Assembly (NCBI RefSeq): GCF_900156305.1
Contig: NZ_FTPL01000005.1
Coordinates: forward strand, 1-64,000
Reading direction: 5' to 3'
DNA from: Edaphobacillus lindanitolerans
Lineage (GTDB): Bacteria; Bacillota; Bacilli; Bacillales_A; Planococcaceae
DNA length: 64,000 nucleotides
The position numbers and the translations under genes are program-made. Positions 47,007 through 55,436 of the stretch are shown piece after piece. The notes below the pieces were generated by a model. The model was given only the letters and a program-made list of their open reading frames with translations, was not told the origin of the DNA and made no database searches. Position 1 is the first letter of the stretch; each line of letters opens with the position of its first letter.

Positions 47007-47148
47007 GAGAACGGGAGCCGGTTCAGACCGCTTTCCGGCCGTGAATCTTCAATCCAGAATGGATTTGCTCTTTGTACATGCCTATGACTGGCCTCTTGCA
47101 GGCGCCCCCTGTATCATAGAAGGAATCGGGTAAAAGGGGAACATACTG

Positions 47149-48330
47149 ATGAAAAAGAAAATGAACATCACGCTTGCGACATTGCTCATCAATTTATTTA
47201 TCGCCTTCATGGGCATCGGTCTCGTCATCCCGGTGCTCCCATCAATCTTGAACGAACTCGGGATGACCGGATCTGCGGCGGGGAACCTCGTGGCCGCATT
47301 CGCCATCACACAACTCTTGGCATCCCCGATCGCCGGGCGGCTGGTCGACCGCATCGGGCGGAAGCCGATGATCGTCTTTGGTCTCATCCTGTTCAGTGCG
47401 TCGGAGCTGCTGTTCGGGCTCGGACAGTCGGTGTGGGTGCTGTTTGCTTCACGGCTCATCGGCGGTGTGAGCGCGGCATTCATCATGCCGGCCGTCACGG
47501 CATTCATCGCGGACATCACGACGATGGAGGAGCGTCCGAAGGCGCTCGGCTACATGTCCGCCGCCATTTCGACCGGATTCATCATCGGGCCGGGGATTGG
47601 CGGATTTCTCGCAGAAATCGGGACAAGGGTGCCGTTCTTCGCCGCGGCCGTCCTCGCATTCGTGGCGGCTGTCTTCTCATTCCTGTCCCTCCGGGAGCCG
47701 GATCGGCAGGGACAGCAGGAGGAAGCGGTGGCAGGCTCCGGATTCCGCCGGATCTTTGCACCGATTTACTTTATCGCATTCCTTATCGTGTTCATCCTGT
47801 CATTCGGTCTGTCTTCGTTCGAATCGTTGTTTGCCCTGTACGCAGACCATAAATTCGGCTTCACGCCAAAGGATATCGCCATCATGGTGACCGGCGGTGC
47901 AGTCATCGGGGCGGTCGCCCAGGTATGGTTGTTTGACCGGCTGGACAAGTGGCTGGGGGAAATCCGCCTCATCCGCTGGTGCCTCATCGTTTCGGGGGCG
48001 CTCGTGTTCTGTGTGACGCTCGTTTCGTCCTACATGCTCATTCTGCTTGTGACGATGACCGTGTTCATCGGCTTTGACCTCGTGCGGCCGGCCGTCACGA
48101 CTTATCTGTCGAAAGTGGCGGGGAACGAGCAGGGCTTCGCCGGCGGGATGAACTCGATGTTCACGAGCCTCGGCAACGTGTTCGGACCGGTCATCGGCGG
48201 GAAACTGTTTGATATCCAGCTTGATTTTCCGTTTTATTTTGCCACGCTCGTCTTGTTTGCCGGGGTGGCCCTGTCCTACTTCTGGAAAAGGCCGAAGGCG
48301 GAACAATTGCCGCCGGCTCCGTCAGAATAA
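47149..48330 (+). CDS. bmr: multidrug efflux MFS transporter Bmr/NorA type
   Basis: A 393-residue, twelve-helix DHA1-family drug/proton antiporter. From memory it is strikingly close to B. subtilis Bmr: LINLFIAFMGIGLVIPVLPSI, the motif A loop GRLVDRIGRKPMIV, GGVSAAFIMPAVTAFIADITT and motif C SAAISTGFIIGPGIGG. Bmr expels lipophilic cations and fluoroquinolones. The ATG follows AAAAGGGG. No bmrR regulator lies next to it, and I could not identify a MerR-type 19-bp-spacer promoter. Confidence 0.9.
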   Translation: MKKKMNITLATLLINLFIAFMGIGLVIPVLPSILNELGMTGSAAGNLVAAFAITQLLASPIAGRLVDRIGRKPMIVFGLILFSASELLFGLGQSVWVLFASRLIGGVSAAFIMPAVTAFIADITTMEERPKALGYMSAAISTGFIIGPGIGGFLAEIGTRVPFFAAAVLAFVAAVFSFLSLREPDRQGQQEEAVAGSGFRRIFAPIYFIAFLIVFILSFGLSSFESLFALYADHKFGFTPKDIAIMVTGGAVIGAVAQVWLFDRLDKWLGEIRLIRWCLIVSGALVFCVTLVSSYMLILLVTMTVFIGFDLVRPAVTTYLSKVAGNEQGFAGGMNSMFTSLGNVFGPVIGGKLFDIQLDFPFYFATLVLFAGVALSYFWKRPKAEQLPPAPSE

Positions 48331-48401
48331 TCACGGGGTTCCATGTCCGTTGTCCGTCAGGGCCGGACGCCGGCGGCGCAACGGCATATAATAAAGTCAC
48401 A

Positions 48402-48439
48402 AGAGTCATCACTCCGATTATTGGGGTGGTGGCTCTTTT
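48402..48439 (+). terminator. terminator of the bmr-like gene
   Basis: A 14-bp stem (AGAGTCATCACTCC / GGGGTGGTGGCTCT, including G-U pairs) with a 7-nt loop and a short T-run. Confidence 0.8.
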
Positions 48440-48471
48440 CATGTTCACGATTGTCCGGTCTGCGGCCATAC

Positions 48472-48517
48472 AAAAAGACGGGGCTGCACCCTGTTTGTCA
48501 GGTGCGCCCCGCGTCTC
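48472..48517 (-). terminator. terminator of the PadR-linked gene set
   Basis: An imperfect stem between GACGGGGC...CCTG and CAGG...GCCCCGCGTC; five A before it on the plus strand become a U-run on the minus strand. Confidence 0.7.
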
Positions 48518-48571
48518 TATTGGCCTTGAACCGGCGGTGTTCCGCGGCCTCTGTCATCCGTCGTTCATTGC

Positions 48572-49600
48572 TTATTCGGCGGGGAACAGCGCTTCCGGAG
48601 TTCCGCCGTCCGCAGGCATCCGGTACAGATGGAAATCAGGCCGTTCCTTCCCGAAGTTCCGGTCTTCGACGAACCAGAGCGTCTTGCCGTCCGGGCTGAG
48701 CACCGGGTTTCCGGCATGGGTCCGCATCCGGGTCAATTGCCTGCCGTTTCCTTGCCCGGAATCAGATCGGAATAACTCGTACTCAAAAATCCCTTCGTCC
48801 GACGTTTTGCTGACGGCCTGATAAATCGCTCCTCCATCCGGGATGATGGCGAATCCGTAGACGTCACGGGGATAGCCGTCTCCTGCCGGCTCGGGCGTGC
48901 CTCCTTCTTCAGGAATCCGGTAAATCTGCTGGGTTGCGTCGAACGTTTCTTCTGCAGATTCATATTCTTCATCTCCGAACATGGAAAAGTAGACCGAATC
49001 CGATCCGGCGGGCACGTCGAGCGATTGCATGTCATACGCTTTGAGATCGGTAAGCGGCCGCGTGTTGTTTTCCGACAGCCGATATTCATGGACGTCGAAA
49101 TCATGCGGGTGCTGAGCGGCGACCGGCGAATAGTTTTCAAATACGCCGGCCCGCAGAAAATATATCAGGTCCGGGTCGTCCGGGCTGAATGTCAACTCCG
49201 TGATCAACCCCTTGTCCTGAAAGACCGCCCGTTCCGTTCCGCTTTCCAGATCCAGCAGGCGGATTATGCTTTTCAGCCCGCCGGCTGCGGGGTCTTTCGG
49301 TGAAACGGTGAACGCGATCGAGCGGCCGTCCGGAGAAAAGGAGAGGGAGTTGATCCGGCTGTCGGTTCCGCTTTCTGCGAGCGGACCGGAAGAGGCGGCT
49401 TCCTCGTCCAATAGATAGATCCCCGGACGACCTTCGGTAAAGGAAACCACGGCGATCGAGCCGTCGGCTGTGACGTCATAGACACCGGAAAAGCCTTCCT
49501 CGGTTTCGTTTTCCGGCTTCTGGAGGGCCAGGCCGGCCGCAGCCGACGCGGCCGTGGCTGCCCCGATTAAAATGAGGGCGATCAATAATGGACGCTTCAT
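48572..49600 (-). CDS. membrane-anchored TolB/WD40-like beta-propeller protein
   Basis: A 342-residue protein with an N-terminal signal or anchor helix (LLIALILIGAATAASAAAGLAL). It carries PD40-type propeller repeats (SLSFSPDGRSIAFTVS, ELTFSPDDPDLIYFL, NPVLSPDGKTLWFVEDR). It is probably extracytoplasmic. Function unknown; such propellers bind proteins or ligands. It lies 15 bp after the HAAS-domain gene and is most likely the third gene of a PadR-controlled operon. No catalytic domain is attached. Confidence 0.75.
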   Translation of the reverse strand: MKRPLLIALILIGAATAASAAAGLALQKPENETEEGFSGVYDVTADGSIAVVSFTEGRPGIYLLDEEAASSGPLAESGTDSRINSLSFSPDGRSIAFTVSPKDPAAGGLKSIIRLLDLESGTERAVFQDKGLITELTFSPDDPDLIYFLRAGVFENYSPVAAQHPHDFDVHEYRLSENNTRPLTDLKAYDMQSLDVPAGSDSVYFSMFGDEEYESAEETFDATQQIYRIPEEGGTPEPAGDGYPRDVYGFAIIPDGGAIYQAVSKTSDEGIFEYELFRSDSGQGNGRQLTRMRTHAGNPVLSPDGKTLWFVEDRNFGKERPDFHLYRMPADGGTPEALFPAE

Positions 49601-49615
49601 CAGACTTCATCTCCT

Positions 49616-50482
49616 TCAGGTAATCCGGAAAAACAGGGCAAGCGCCGCAGCGATGACGGCAATCTGAAGCCCGGTGATCCCGTACGCAGTTTTCACCCGG
49701 CCTTTTGCAAGTAGCAGCCATTGTGCCGCATAAGTGAGCGCCCAGAACAGGGCGGGGATGAGCGCGAACATCCAGACCCGGTCGGTCCCGTCCGAGAAGG
49801 CCAGATAGGCCCAGAGGATGAACAGGGAAATGCTGACTGAAAGGATGCCCGTCGTGACGTTCGCGGCATTGATCGCCATATCGTGTTTTTCCAGCCGGAC
49901 TCTTCGGGTGCGGTAATCATAGGCGCTCGTACGGTAGACGAGCGCCATGGCCAGCAGGATGAGCAGCCACCCGGCCATGGCCAGGATGCTCCCGGCATTC
50001 CCGGGAACAGCGGACGTCAGGAGTATGCCCGAGAGCAGAACGCCGGTCTGGAGCAGGAACAGGCCGTTCAGGACAAACCGCCTGTTCAGGGAAGCCGGAG
50101 GATCCACTGCCAGTGCAAGGAGGGCGGAACCGGTCAGGGAACACAGGATCAGCCACGGGATATAGGCACTCCATGCCGTCAGAAGGACCGAAAAGAATAC
50201 GGCAAATCCGAAGAGCAGGGAACCGGCGGAAAGTCCAAGGATCATTTCGCGGCGGTACGGATAAAGGGCCTGCTGGATCTGCCGCCCGATCCTCTTGCCG
50301 TCCCCGAACCGGGACATCGCCAACTCCTCCGCTTCCTGTTCGGTATGCCCCTCTTCGATCAGCCGGCTGAATGTGGCTTCAAGATGGCCGGCCATCTCTT
50401 CTTCCAGATCCTGCCGTTCCATTCGGGTTCCGTCTGTTCTCCGGGAAATCTCGCGCGCAAAGCGGAGCAGGGCAGGCCTCAT
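49616..50482 (-). CDS. HAAS-type/permease-prefix-domain membrane protein
   Basis: A 288-residue protein. The N-terminal 70 residues (MERQDLEEEMAGHLEATFSRLIEEGHTEQEAEELAMSRFGDGKRIGRQI) resemble the helical HAAS/permease-prefix domain that commonly partners PadR regulators. About seven hydrophobic helices follow. Its start overlaps the padR stop (50479-50482, ATGA). Function is unknown; relatives are thought to act in membrane stress sensing together with the PadR partner. Confidence 0.8.
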   Translation of the reverse strand: MRPALLRFAREISRRTDGTRMERQDLEEEMAGHLEATFSRLIEEGHTEQEAEELAMSRFGDGKRIGRQIQQALYPYRREMILGLSAGSLLFGFAVFFSVLLTAWSAYIPWLILCSLTGSALLALAVDPPASLNRRFVLNGLFLLQTGVLLSGILLTSAVPGNAGSILAMAGWLLILLAMALVYRTSAYDYRTRRVRLEKHDMAINAANVTTGILSVSISLFILWAYLAFSDGTDRVWMFALIPALFWALTYAAQWLLLAKGRVKTAYGITGLQIAVIAAALALFFRIT

Positions 50483-50802
50483 CGGTATCCCTCCGCAGTT
50501 TTGCGGATCAGTGCGTCCACCCGGTTCCAGCTTTCCAGCTTTTCTTCTGCCGTCTCGCCGCCTTTGTCGGTGAGACGGTAATATTTGCGTCTCTGACCGC
50601 TCCCTTCGACCCAGTACGACTCGACCCAGTTTTTCCGCTCGATGCGCTTCAGTGCCGCATAGAGTGTGCCTTCGCTCATCTCATAGGCGCCGTCGCTCAG
50701 TTCGTGGACAAGCTGGACAATCTCATAGCCATAAAGGTCTTTCTTCCGCAGCAGCGAGAGGATCAGCAGATCGATGCTGCCTTTGAGCATTTCCTTTTCC
50801 AA
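50479..50802 (-). CDS. PadR-family transcriptional regulator
   Basis: A 107-residue winged-helix repressor of PadR subfamily 2. LKGSIDLLILSLLRKKDLYGYEIVQLV and EGTLYAALKRIERKNWVESYW are the family blocks, followed by YYRLTDKG and a dimerisation helix. It starts with TTG at 50802 behind GGAGGGA; an ATG four codons later is possible. It heads a three-gene operon with the HAAS protein and the propeller protein. An inverted repeat sits exactly on its promoter, pointing to autoregulation. Confidence 0.9.
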   Translation of the reverse strand: MEKEMLKGSIDLLILSLLRKKDLYGYEIVQLVHELSDGAYEMSEGTLYAALKRIERKNWVESYWVEGSGQRRKYYRLTDKGGETAEEKLESWNRVDALIRKTAEGYR

Positions 50803-50835
50803 TGGACTCCCTCCAGATCAGTTTTGGTTATATAC

Positions 50836-50864
50836 ATTGTAATACGAGGTACATCGCATTACAA
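50836..50864 (-). promoter_or_regulatory. padR promoter overlapped by an inverted repeat (PadR operator)
   Basis: TTGTAAT-N14-ATTACAA at 50837-50864. On the minus strand one half-site supplies the -35 (TTGTAA, 50864-50859) and the other the -10 (TACAAT, 50841-50836), with 17 bp between. Binding would directly block RNA polymerase. Confidence 0.75.
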
Positions 50865-50898
50865 GGTGAGGTAAAAAACTGAAATTTTAGCCAACTCA

Positions 50899-50928
50899 TT
50901 GACAAACTGGGCGCCATTTCAATATAAT
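50899..50928 (+). promoter_or_regulatory. consensus sigma-A promoter of the DAACS symporter gene
   Basis: TTGACA (50899-50904), 18 bp, TATAAT (50923-50928). Confidence 0.85.
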
Positions 50929-50931
50929 CGC

Positions 50932-50945
50932 AGAAAGCGCTTTCA
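50932..50945 (+). promoter_or_regulatory. cre site (CcpA) at the symporter promoter
   Basis: AGAAAGCGCTTTCA matches the cre consensus with one deviation (first base) and is fully palindromic in its centre. It overlaps the expected transcription start, so carbon catabolite repression is likely. Confidence 0.75.
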
Positions 50946-50989
50946 TTCTTTCAGGGGGAAACGAAGAGAAAAAGAATGGAGGGATTCTG

Positions 50990-52243
50990 ATGAAACTGGC
51001 TAGGAATATCCTGATTGCCCTGATTGCCGGTGTCATGGTCGGTCTTGTTCTTAATCTGTTTGCGCCGGGCGTGTTCTCGAAAGCTGATCTGTTCCTGTTC
51101 AAGCCGCTCGGCACCATTTTCCTGAACTTGATGAAGATGCTCGTCGTGCCGGTCGTGTTCATCTCGATCGTGCTGGGGACCGTCGGGATCGGGGATCCGA
51201 AAAAACTTGGAAGGATCGGTGCCAAGACAATTTCGTACTTCCTGATCACTACGGCTGTGGCCATTTTCATCGCACTGGCGTTTGCACTCGTGGTGAAGCC
51301 GGGTGCCGGAGGCGGTTTTGAGACGGAAGGGATTTCCTATGAGGCGAATGAGGCGCCGCCTGTGTCCGACACGCTGCTCGGGATCATTCCGACAAACCCG
51401 GTGACGGCCATGGCGGAAGGGAATATGCTCCAGATCATCTTCTTTGCGGCGCTTGTCGGGTTCGGGCTCGCCATGCTCGGCAAGAAGACGGACCGCCTGG
51501 TCGTTCTGTTTGAGCAGGCGAACGGGCTCGTCATGTATCTGATCACATTCATCATGAAGTTCGCCCCGTACGGAGCGTTCGGCCTGATTGCCTCCGCCGT
51601 CGGAAGCCAGGGGTTTGATGCACTCCGTGCGATGGGCCTCTACATGGGCGTCGTGCTCGGTGCGCTCGCGATCCATTCCGTGATTGTTTACGGTGGTTCG
51701 GTCGCGCTGCTCGGAAAGCGGAATCCGGTCTGGTTCTTCAAGAACTTCTTCCCGGCTCAGGTGGTCGCGTTCAGCACGGCCAGTTCCGCTGCGGCCCTGC
51801 CGATCTCCCTGAAGACGGCACAGGAACGGCTCAAGGTGCCTGAGTCGATCAGTTCGTTCACCCAGTCCCTCGGCGCGACGATCAATATGGACGGCACGGC
51901 CATCATGCAGGGGGCGGCAGTCGTCTTCATCGCCCAGGCGTTCGGCGTCGATCTGACGATGGGGCAGTTGGTCACCGTTGTGCTGACGGCTGTCCTGGCG
52001 AGCATCGGGACGGCAGCGGTTCCGGGTGCGGGCCTGATCATGCTCGCGATGGTGCTGACGTCAGTCGGCCTGCCGGTCGAGGGCATCGCGCTCGTGCTCG
52101 GGGTGGATCGTCTGCTCGACATGGTCCGTACGGCCGTCAACATCACGGGTGATGCGGCTTGTGCAGTCGTCGTTGCCCAGTCCGAGGGGACACTTGGCGA
52201 TCCGGCCATGGAAGGTGTGCCGGCTGAAGCAAAGACAATCTGA
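50990..52243 (+). CDS. dicarboxylate/amino acid:cation symporter (DAACS family, GltP/DctP-like)
   Basis: A 417-residue secondary transporter with about eight helices and two re-entrant loops. Family signatures include FSTASSAAALPISLKTAQE (serine-rich hairpin), GATINMDGTAIMQGAAVVFIAQ and DRLLDMVRTAVNITGDA. It imports glutamate/aspartate or C4-dicarboxylates; residues deciding between them were not resolved. The ATG follows GGAGGG. A consensus promoter overlapped by a cre site fits a carbon-source permease under CcpA. Strong terminator downstream. Confidence 0.9.
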   Translation: MKLARNILIALIAGVMVGLVLNLFAPGVFSKADLFLFKPLGTIFLNLMKMLVVPVVFISIVLGTVGIGDPKKLGRIGAKTISYFLITTAVAIFIALAFALVVKPGAGGGFETEGISYEANEAPPVSDTLLGIIPTNPVTAMAEGNMLQIIFFAALVGFGLAMLGKKTDRLVVLFEQANGLVMYLITFIMKFAPYGAFGLIASAVGSQGFDALRAMGLYMGVVLGALAIHSVIVYGGSVALLGKRNPVWFFKNFFPAQVVAFSTASSAAALPISLKTAQERLKVPESISSFTQSLGATINMDGTAIMQGAAVVFIAQAFGVDLTMGQLVTVVLTAVLASIGTAAVPGAGLIMLAMVLTSVGLPVEGIALVLGVDRLLDMVRTAVNITGDAACAVVVAQSEGTLGDPAMEGVPAEAKTI

Positions 52244-52250
52244 AGCCAAT

Positions 52251-52292
52251 AAAGCAGGGAGAGAAACGGTGAGTTTCTCTCCCTGCTTTTTG
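52251..52292 (+). terminator. terminator of the symporter gene
   Basis: A 17-bp perfect stem (AAAGCAGGGAGAGAAAC and its complement) with a 5-nt loop and T-rich end. Confidence 0.93.
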
Positions 52293-52339
52293 TTTGCCCC
52301 GATCGCTCAATCCCTGATTTTCAACGGACGTTTCCGGCG

Positions 52340-53392
52340 TCACCCGCCGTCCCGCTGGCGGTACAATTCATCGACGGGTACAAACAGGCCGACCGTCCCT
52401 TCCGATTCATGGTTCAGTGTCGCGAAAATGATGCCGATCACATGCCCGTCCCGGTCAAGGACCGGACTGCCGCTGTTTCCCCGGTAGACCGGCGCCTTGA
52501 TCATGATGACCGGCTGCCCGAGACCGTCCACCCGGATCGGTCCGATGACGGTTCCTTCATTGGCTACGCCCCGGAAGCTGAGAGGATTTCCGATGAACGT
52601 AACGGGATCTCCTTCGATGAGGTTCATTGATTCGGCCAATACCAGCGCAGGCAGTCCCTCTTCGCCGGTTTCCAGAACCGCCATGTCCGCTTCCGGATAC
52701 TCTTCGGTGACGTCCGCCATGAACCGCCGGTCGTCCGGAAGCACGACCGAGACCCGGTCATGTCCCTCGATGACGTGGTGATTTGTCAGGATTGTTCCGC
52801 TGTCGGAGATGACGAAGCCCGTTCCGGCACCGTCTGGGGTGACGACCGAGACGATGGATTGCTTTTGTGCCTGTATAGTCTCTTGTTCAGACAACTTGGT
52901 CGAAGTGCGGAGGAAATCCACCGCGGCGATCGGATACAGCTCAAAGATGAACGCGAATGTGCTCACGAACATGGCAAGGGAGATGAGCCAGATCATCGCC
53001 TTCGTGCCGAACGAAGGCTTTTTCGGTGCGCCCTGCTCCCGGACCTCGTTCTGGAGCGCCTCGCGCTGGGCCTCCAGAACGAGCCGGCGGATCTCTTCAT
53101 CTTCCGGATCGACGGGCTCCGGATCCGGAAGATTGTCCCGATCCTCCATCTCCTCCAACGGCCCCTCAAGCCCGTCATCATCGATCGGTTCCCTGGAGCC
53201 TTCCGCGATTGAATCCCAGATCACCCAGTCATCGGGTTCCCAGATTTCCTCGTCTTCCCATCCCTCATCTTCCCATGTCTCTTCTTCCCGATCCGTACCG
53301 GTCTGCTGTCCGTTGGACGGATCCTCCGGTCTCTCCGTTTTCCGGATATCTTCCCCGGGCGCGTCCCCCCGCTTGCCGTCATGTCGTTCCAT
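52340..53392 (-). CDS. membrane-anchored S1C trypsin-like serine protease without PDZ domain
   Basis: A 350-residue protein in three parts. Residues 1-125 are cytosolic, very acidic and unusually tryptophan-rich (Trp40, 45, 51, 56 and 59 in EEETWEDEGWEDEEIWE and the following residues). One membrane helix (131-152) follows. Residues about 160-345 form an extracytoplasmic HtrA-type protease domain with His206 (TNHHVIEG), Asp236 (EADMAVLE) and Ser307 (GNSGSP). No PDZ domain follows, so it differs from HtrA/YyxA. Probably an envelope quality-control or signalling protease; substrate unknown. Single gene. Confidence 0.85.
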   Translation of the reverse strand: MERHDGKRGDAPGEDIRKTERPEDPSNGQQTGTDREEETWEDEGWEDEEIWEPDDWVIWDSIAEGSREPIDDDGLEGPLEEMEDRDNLPDPEPVDPEDEEIRRLVLEAQREALQNEVREQGAPKKPSFGTKAMIWLISLAMFVSTFAFIFELYPIAAVDFLRTSTKLSEQETIQAQKQSIVSVVTPDGAGTGFVISDSGTILTNHHVIEGHDRVSVVLPDDRRFMADVTEEYPEADMAVLETGEEGLPALVLAESMNLIEGDPVTFIGNPLSFRGVANEGTVIGPIRVDGLGQPVIMIKAPVYRGNSGSPVLDRDGHVIGIIFATLNHESEGTVGLFVPVDELYRQRDGG

Positions 53393-53474
53393 CGTTTCCC
53401 ACCCTTAAGCGTTCTTTGAATTCATTATACATGAGGGAGAGGACGGGGGTCTTTCCGGACCGGAAGGGGGAAAT

Positions 53475-53506
53475 GAGAAAGCAGCGGTTCCTGTAGGAAC
53501 CGCTGC
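53475..53506 (-). terminator. hairpin after the small membrane protein gene
   Basis: An 11-bp perfect stem (GCAGCGGTTCC / GGAACCGCTGC) with a 4-nt loop; only a short T-run (TTTC) on the minus strand. Confidence 0.65.
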
Positions 53507-53514
53507 CGTGGGCC

Positions 53515-53730
53515 TTACTTGCAGCCCTTAAATAATCGGGCCAGTGCCTTGAGGATGATGACGATCGCAAAGAGCGCGATCAGCAGCACCACAATGATGG
53601 CCAGAATGCCAAGCAAGCCGCCGATTGCCAGAAGAATCGGCAAGAGCAAAATCAGCCCGAGCAGCGCAAAGCCGGCCAGGATCGCTGCGAGCAAAAGGCC
53701 GACCAGGCCGTTGCATGACCATTGTGTCAT
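53515..53730 (-). CDS. small, highly hydrophobic membrane protein
   Basis: A 71-residue protein, almost entirely hydrophobic between residues 10 and 58 (LVGLLLAAILAGFALLGLILLLP, then IGGLLGILAIIVVLLIALFAIVIIL), so two membrane helices. It has a basic end LKALARLFKGCK. The ATG at 53730 follows a near-perfect GGAGGAGGTG site, which gives strong support for expression. Function unknown. Confidence 0.75.
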   Translation of the reverse strand: MTQWSCNGLVGLLLAAILAGFALLGLILLLPILLAIGGLLGILAIIVVLLIALFAIVIILKALARLFKGCK

Positions 53731-53871
53731 TGTATTCACCTCCTCCTCTTACCGTATGCCGTGCCGCCCGAGCAAGCGGGGCGATTGGACGGGGGAGGAA
53801 GTAATTAATGCTTGCCGGGAGAGGGCTGCAGAGAACAATGCAGCAGCCGGGACAACTCCCGGAATGTAAAT

Positions 53872-53901
53872 GACGGCCGGCCCGGATGGCGGGCGGCCGT
53901 C
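53872..53901 (-). terminator. possible terminator of the amino-acid ABC operon
   Basis: GACGGCCG / CGGCCGTC stem; on the minus strand it is followed by ATTTACATT, a weak U-run. Confidence 0.4.
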
Positions 53902-53938
53902 GTTCATCCATCATCATCCGGAAACACCGGACGGGCAT

Positions 53939-54694
53939 TCAAATGGAATAGTTGTATTCATCGGGAAGGACCCTGCGGAGGAACCGCTTTGTCCGTTCTT
54001 CCGCCGGACGGTCGAAAATCTGTCCCGGCGTGCCCGCCTCGACAATGACCCCGTCGTCCATGAACACAACCTGGCTGGCCACATCTTTGGCAAACTGCAT
54101 TTCATGCGTCACTACGAGCATCGTCGTGCCGTCCGCGGCAATCTGGCGCATGACCCCGAGCACTTCTCCGACAAGTTCGGGATCCAGTGCGGAAGTCGGT
54201 TCATCGAACAGGATGACTTCCGGATCCAGCGCAAGGGCGCGGGCAATGCCGACCCGCTGCTGCTGCCCGCCGGATAGCTGCACCGGATAGGCATCATATT
54301 TATCGGACAGCCCGACTTTATCCAGCGCTGCGGCCGCCTTTTTGCGTGCCGTCTCCTTCGGCTGCTTCCGGCCGGTGATCAGTCCTTCCATGACGTTTTC
54401 CAGTGCTGTTTTGTTGTTGAACAGATTATAGTTCTGAAAGACGAATGCGGTCTTTTGGCGGACGGCATGCACTTCTTTTTTCGTGGCGCGGTTCAGGTCG
54501 ACTTCCAGGCTGCCGAGGCGTGCCGTGCCGGCATCCGCCCGTTCCAGGAAGTTCAGGCAGCGGAGCAGGGTCGTCTTGCCCGAGCCGCTCGGTCCGAGGA
54601 TGACCACGACGTCCCCCTTGCCGATCTCCACGTCGACCCCCTTCAGGATCTGGAGCGGCCCGAAGGATTTCCGGACGCCTTTGAATTCAAGCAT
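53939..54694 (-). CDS. tcyN: polar amino acid (cystine-type) ABC transporter ATP-binding protein
   Basis: A 251-residue ATPase of the PAAT/HisP group. Walker [10 protein letters not shown] is at 34-42, Q-loop FVFQNYNLF, signature LSGGQQQR, Walker [15 protein letters not shown] and H-loop THEMQ. It energises import through the two permeases encoded just upstream. The ATG at 54694 follows AAAGGAG; the upstream in-frame start at 54739 runs into the permease gene. It is most similar in organisation to B. subtilis tcyJKLMN (cystine/sulfur amino acids); that specificity is inferred from the neighbourhood. Confidence 0.85.
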   Translation of the reverse strand: MLEFKGVRKSFGPLQILKGVDVEIGKGDVVVILGPSGSGKTTLLRCLNFLERADAGTARLGSLEVDLNRATKKEVHAVRQKTAFVFQNYNLFNNKTALENVMEGLITGRKQPKETARKKAAAALDKVGLSDKYDAYPVQLSGGQQQRVGIARALALDPEVILFDEPTSALDPELVGEVLGVMRQIAADGTTMLVVTHEMQFAKDVASQVVFMDDGVIVEAGTPGQIFDRPAEERTKRFLRRVLPDEYNYSI

Positions 54695-54707
54695 GTCGGT
54701 GCTCCTT

Positions 54708-55421
54708 TCATACGTGCTGCACCCTAAAGCGCGCTGCACGCTGTTCGTATTTCTTGAATGCGAATTCCACGACGCTGCACAGGATGAGATACACGAGGAA
54801 AATGTCGATATAGGCTTCGATGTAGTTGTATCCGGCGTTGGCGGCGACCTTTGCCTTCAGCGTGATCTCCTGCAGGGAAAGCGCATAGCCGAGAGAAGTG
54901 GCCTTGATCAGGTTCACCGTCGCGGTGGCCAGGTTCGGCAATGCCGAGACGAGGGCCTGCGGAATGATGATCCGCCGGAACGACTGGAAGCCGGTGAGGC
55001 CGACCGACCACGCAGCCTCCAGCTGTCCGCGGTCGACCGTGGACAGGGCGGAGCGGAACACTTCCGACAGGATCGCCGTCGTGCTGAATGAAAACACGAT
55101 GAACGCATACCAGATCGGATTGAGTTCATAGACGTTTGCCTGGATCCCGTATTTCTCGAACAGTGCCGTCAATATGAGCGGCACGCTCGCATACGTGATG
55201 AAGATCTGGACAATGATCGGAGTCCCCCTGACGAACGACACATACACTTTTGTGATTTCCCGCAGGACCGGCACTTCATTGACCCGGGAGAGGGCCAGCA
55301 GGAAGCCGGCGGGAACCGCGATGAGCATGGCGACGGCCGTCACGGCAAGCGTGATGGGCACGCCGGAAAGCGCGGTGAAAAAGGTGTCGATCAGAAATGG
55401 GATGTTCAAGCTTTGCTGCAC
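54708..55421 (-). CDS. tcyM: amino acid ABC transporter permease (TcyM-like)
   Basis: A 237-residue PAAT-family permease with about five membrane helices. The EAA-loop region reads [50 protein letters not shown], and [14 protein letters not shown] lies near residue 70. It pairs with the permease gene 15 bp upstream to form a heterodimeric channel. Symbol by analogy with B. subtilis. Confidence 0.85.
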   Translation of the reverse strand: MQQSLNIPFLIDTFFTALSGVPITLAVTAVAMLIAVPAGFLLALSRVNEVPVLREITKVYVSFVRGTPIIVQIFITYASVPLILTALFEKYGIQANVYELNPIWYAFIVFSFSTTAILSEVFRSALSTVDRGQLEAAWSVGLTGFQSFRRIIIPQALVSALPNLATATVNLIKATSLGYALSLQEITLKAKVAANAGYNYIEAYIDIFLVYLILCSVVEFAFKKYEQRAARFRVQHV

Positions 55422-55436
55422 GGAGAGGCGCCTCCT

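Noticed and set aside
47085-47117. BmrR/MerR-type promoter with 19-bp spacer before the bmr-like gene
   Set aside because: Only a weak -35 (ATGACT) can be paired with TATCAT, and no convincing dyad lies in the spacer.
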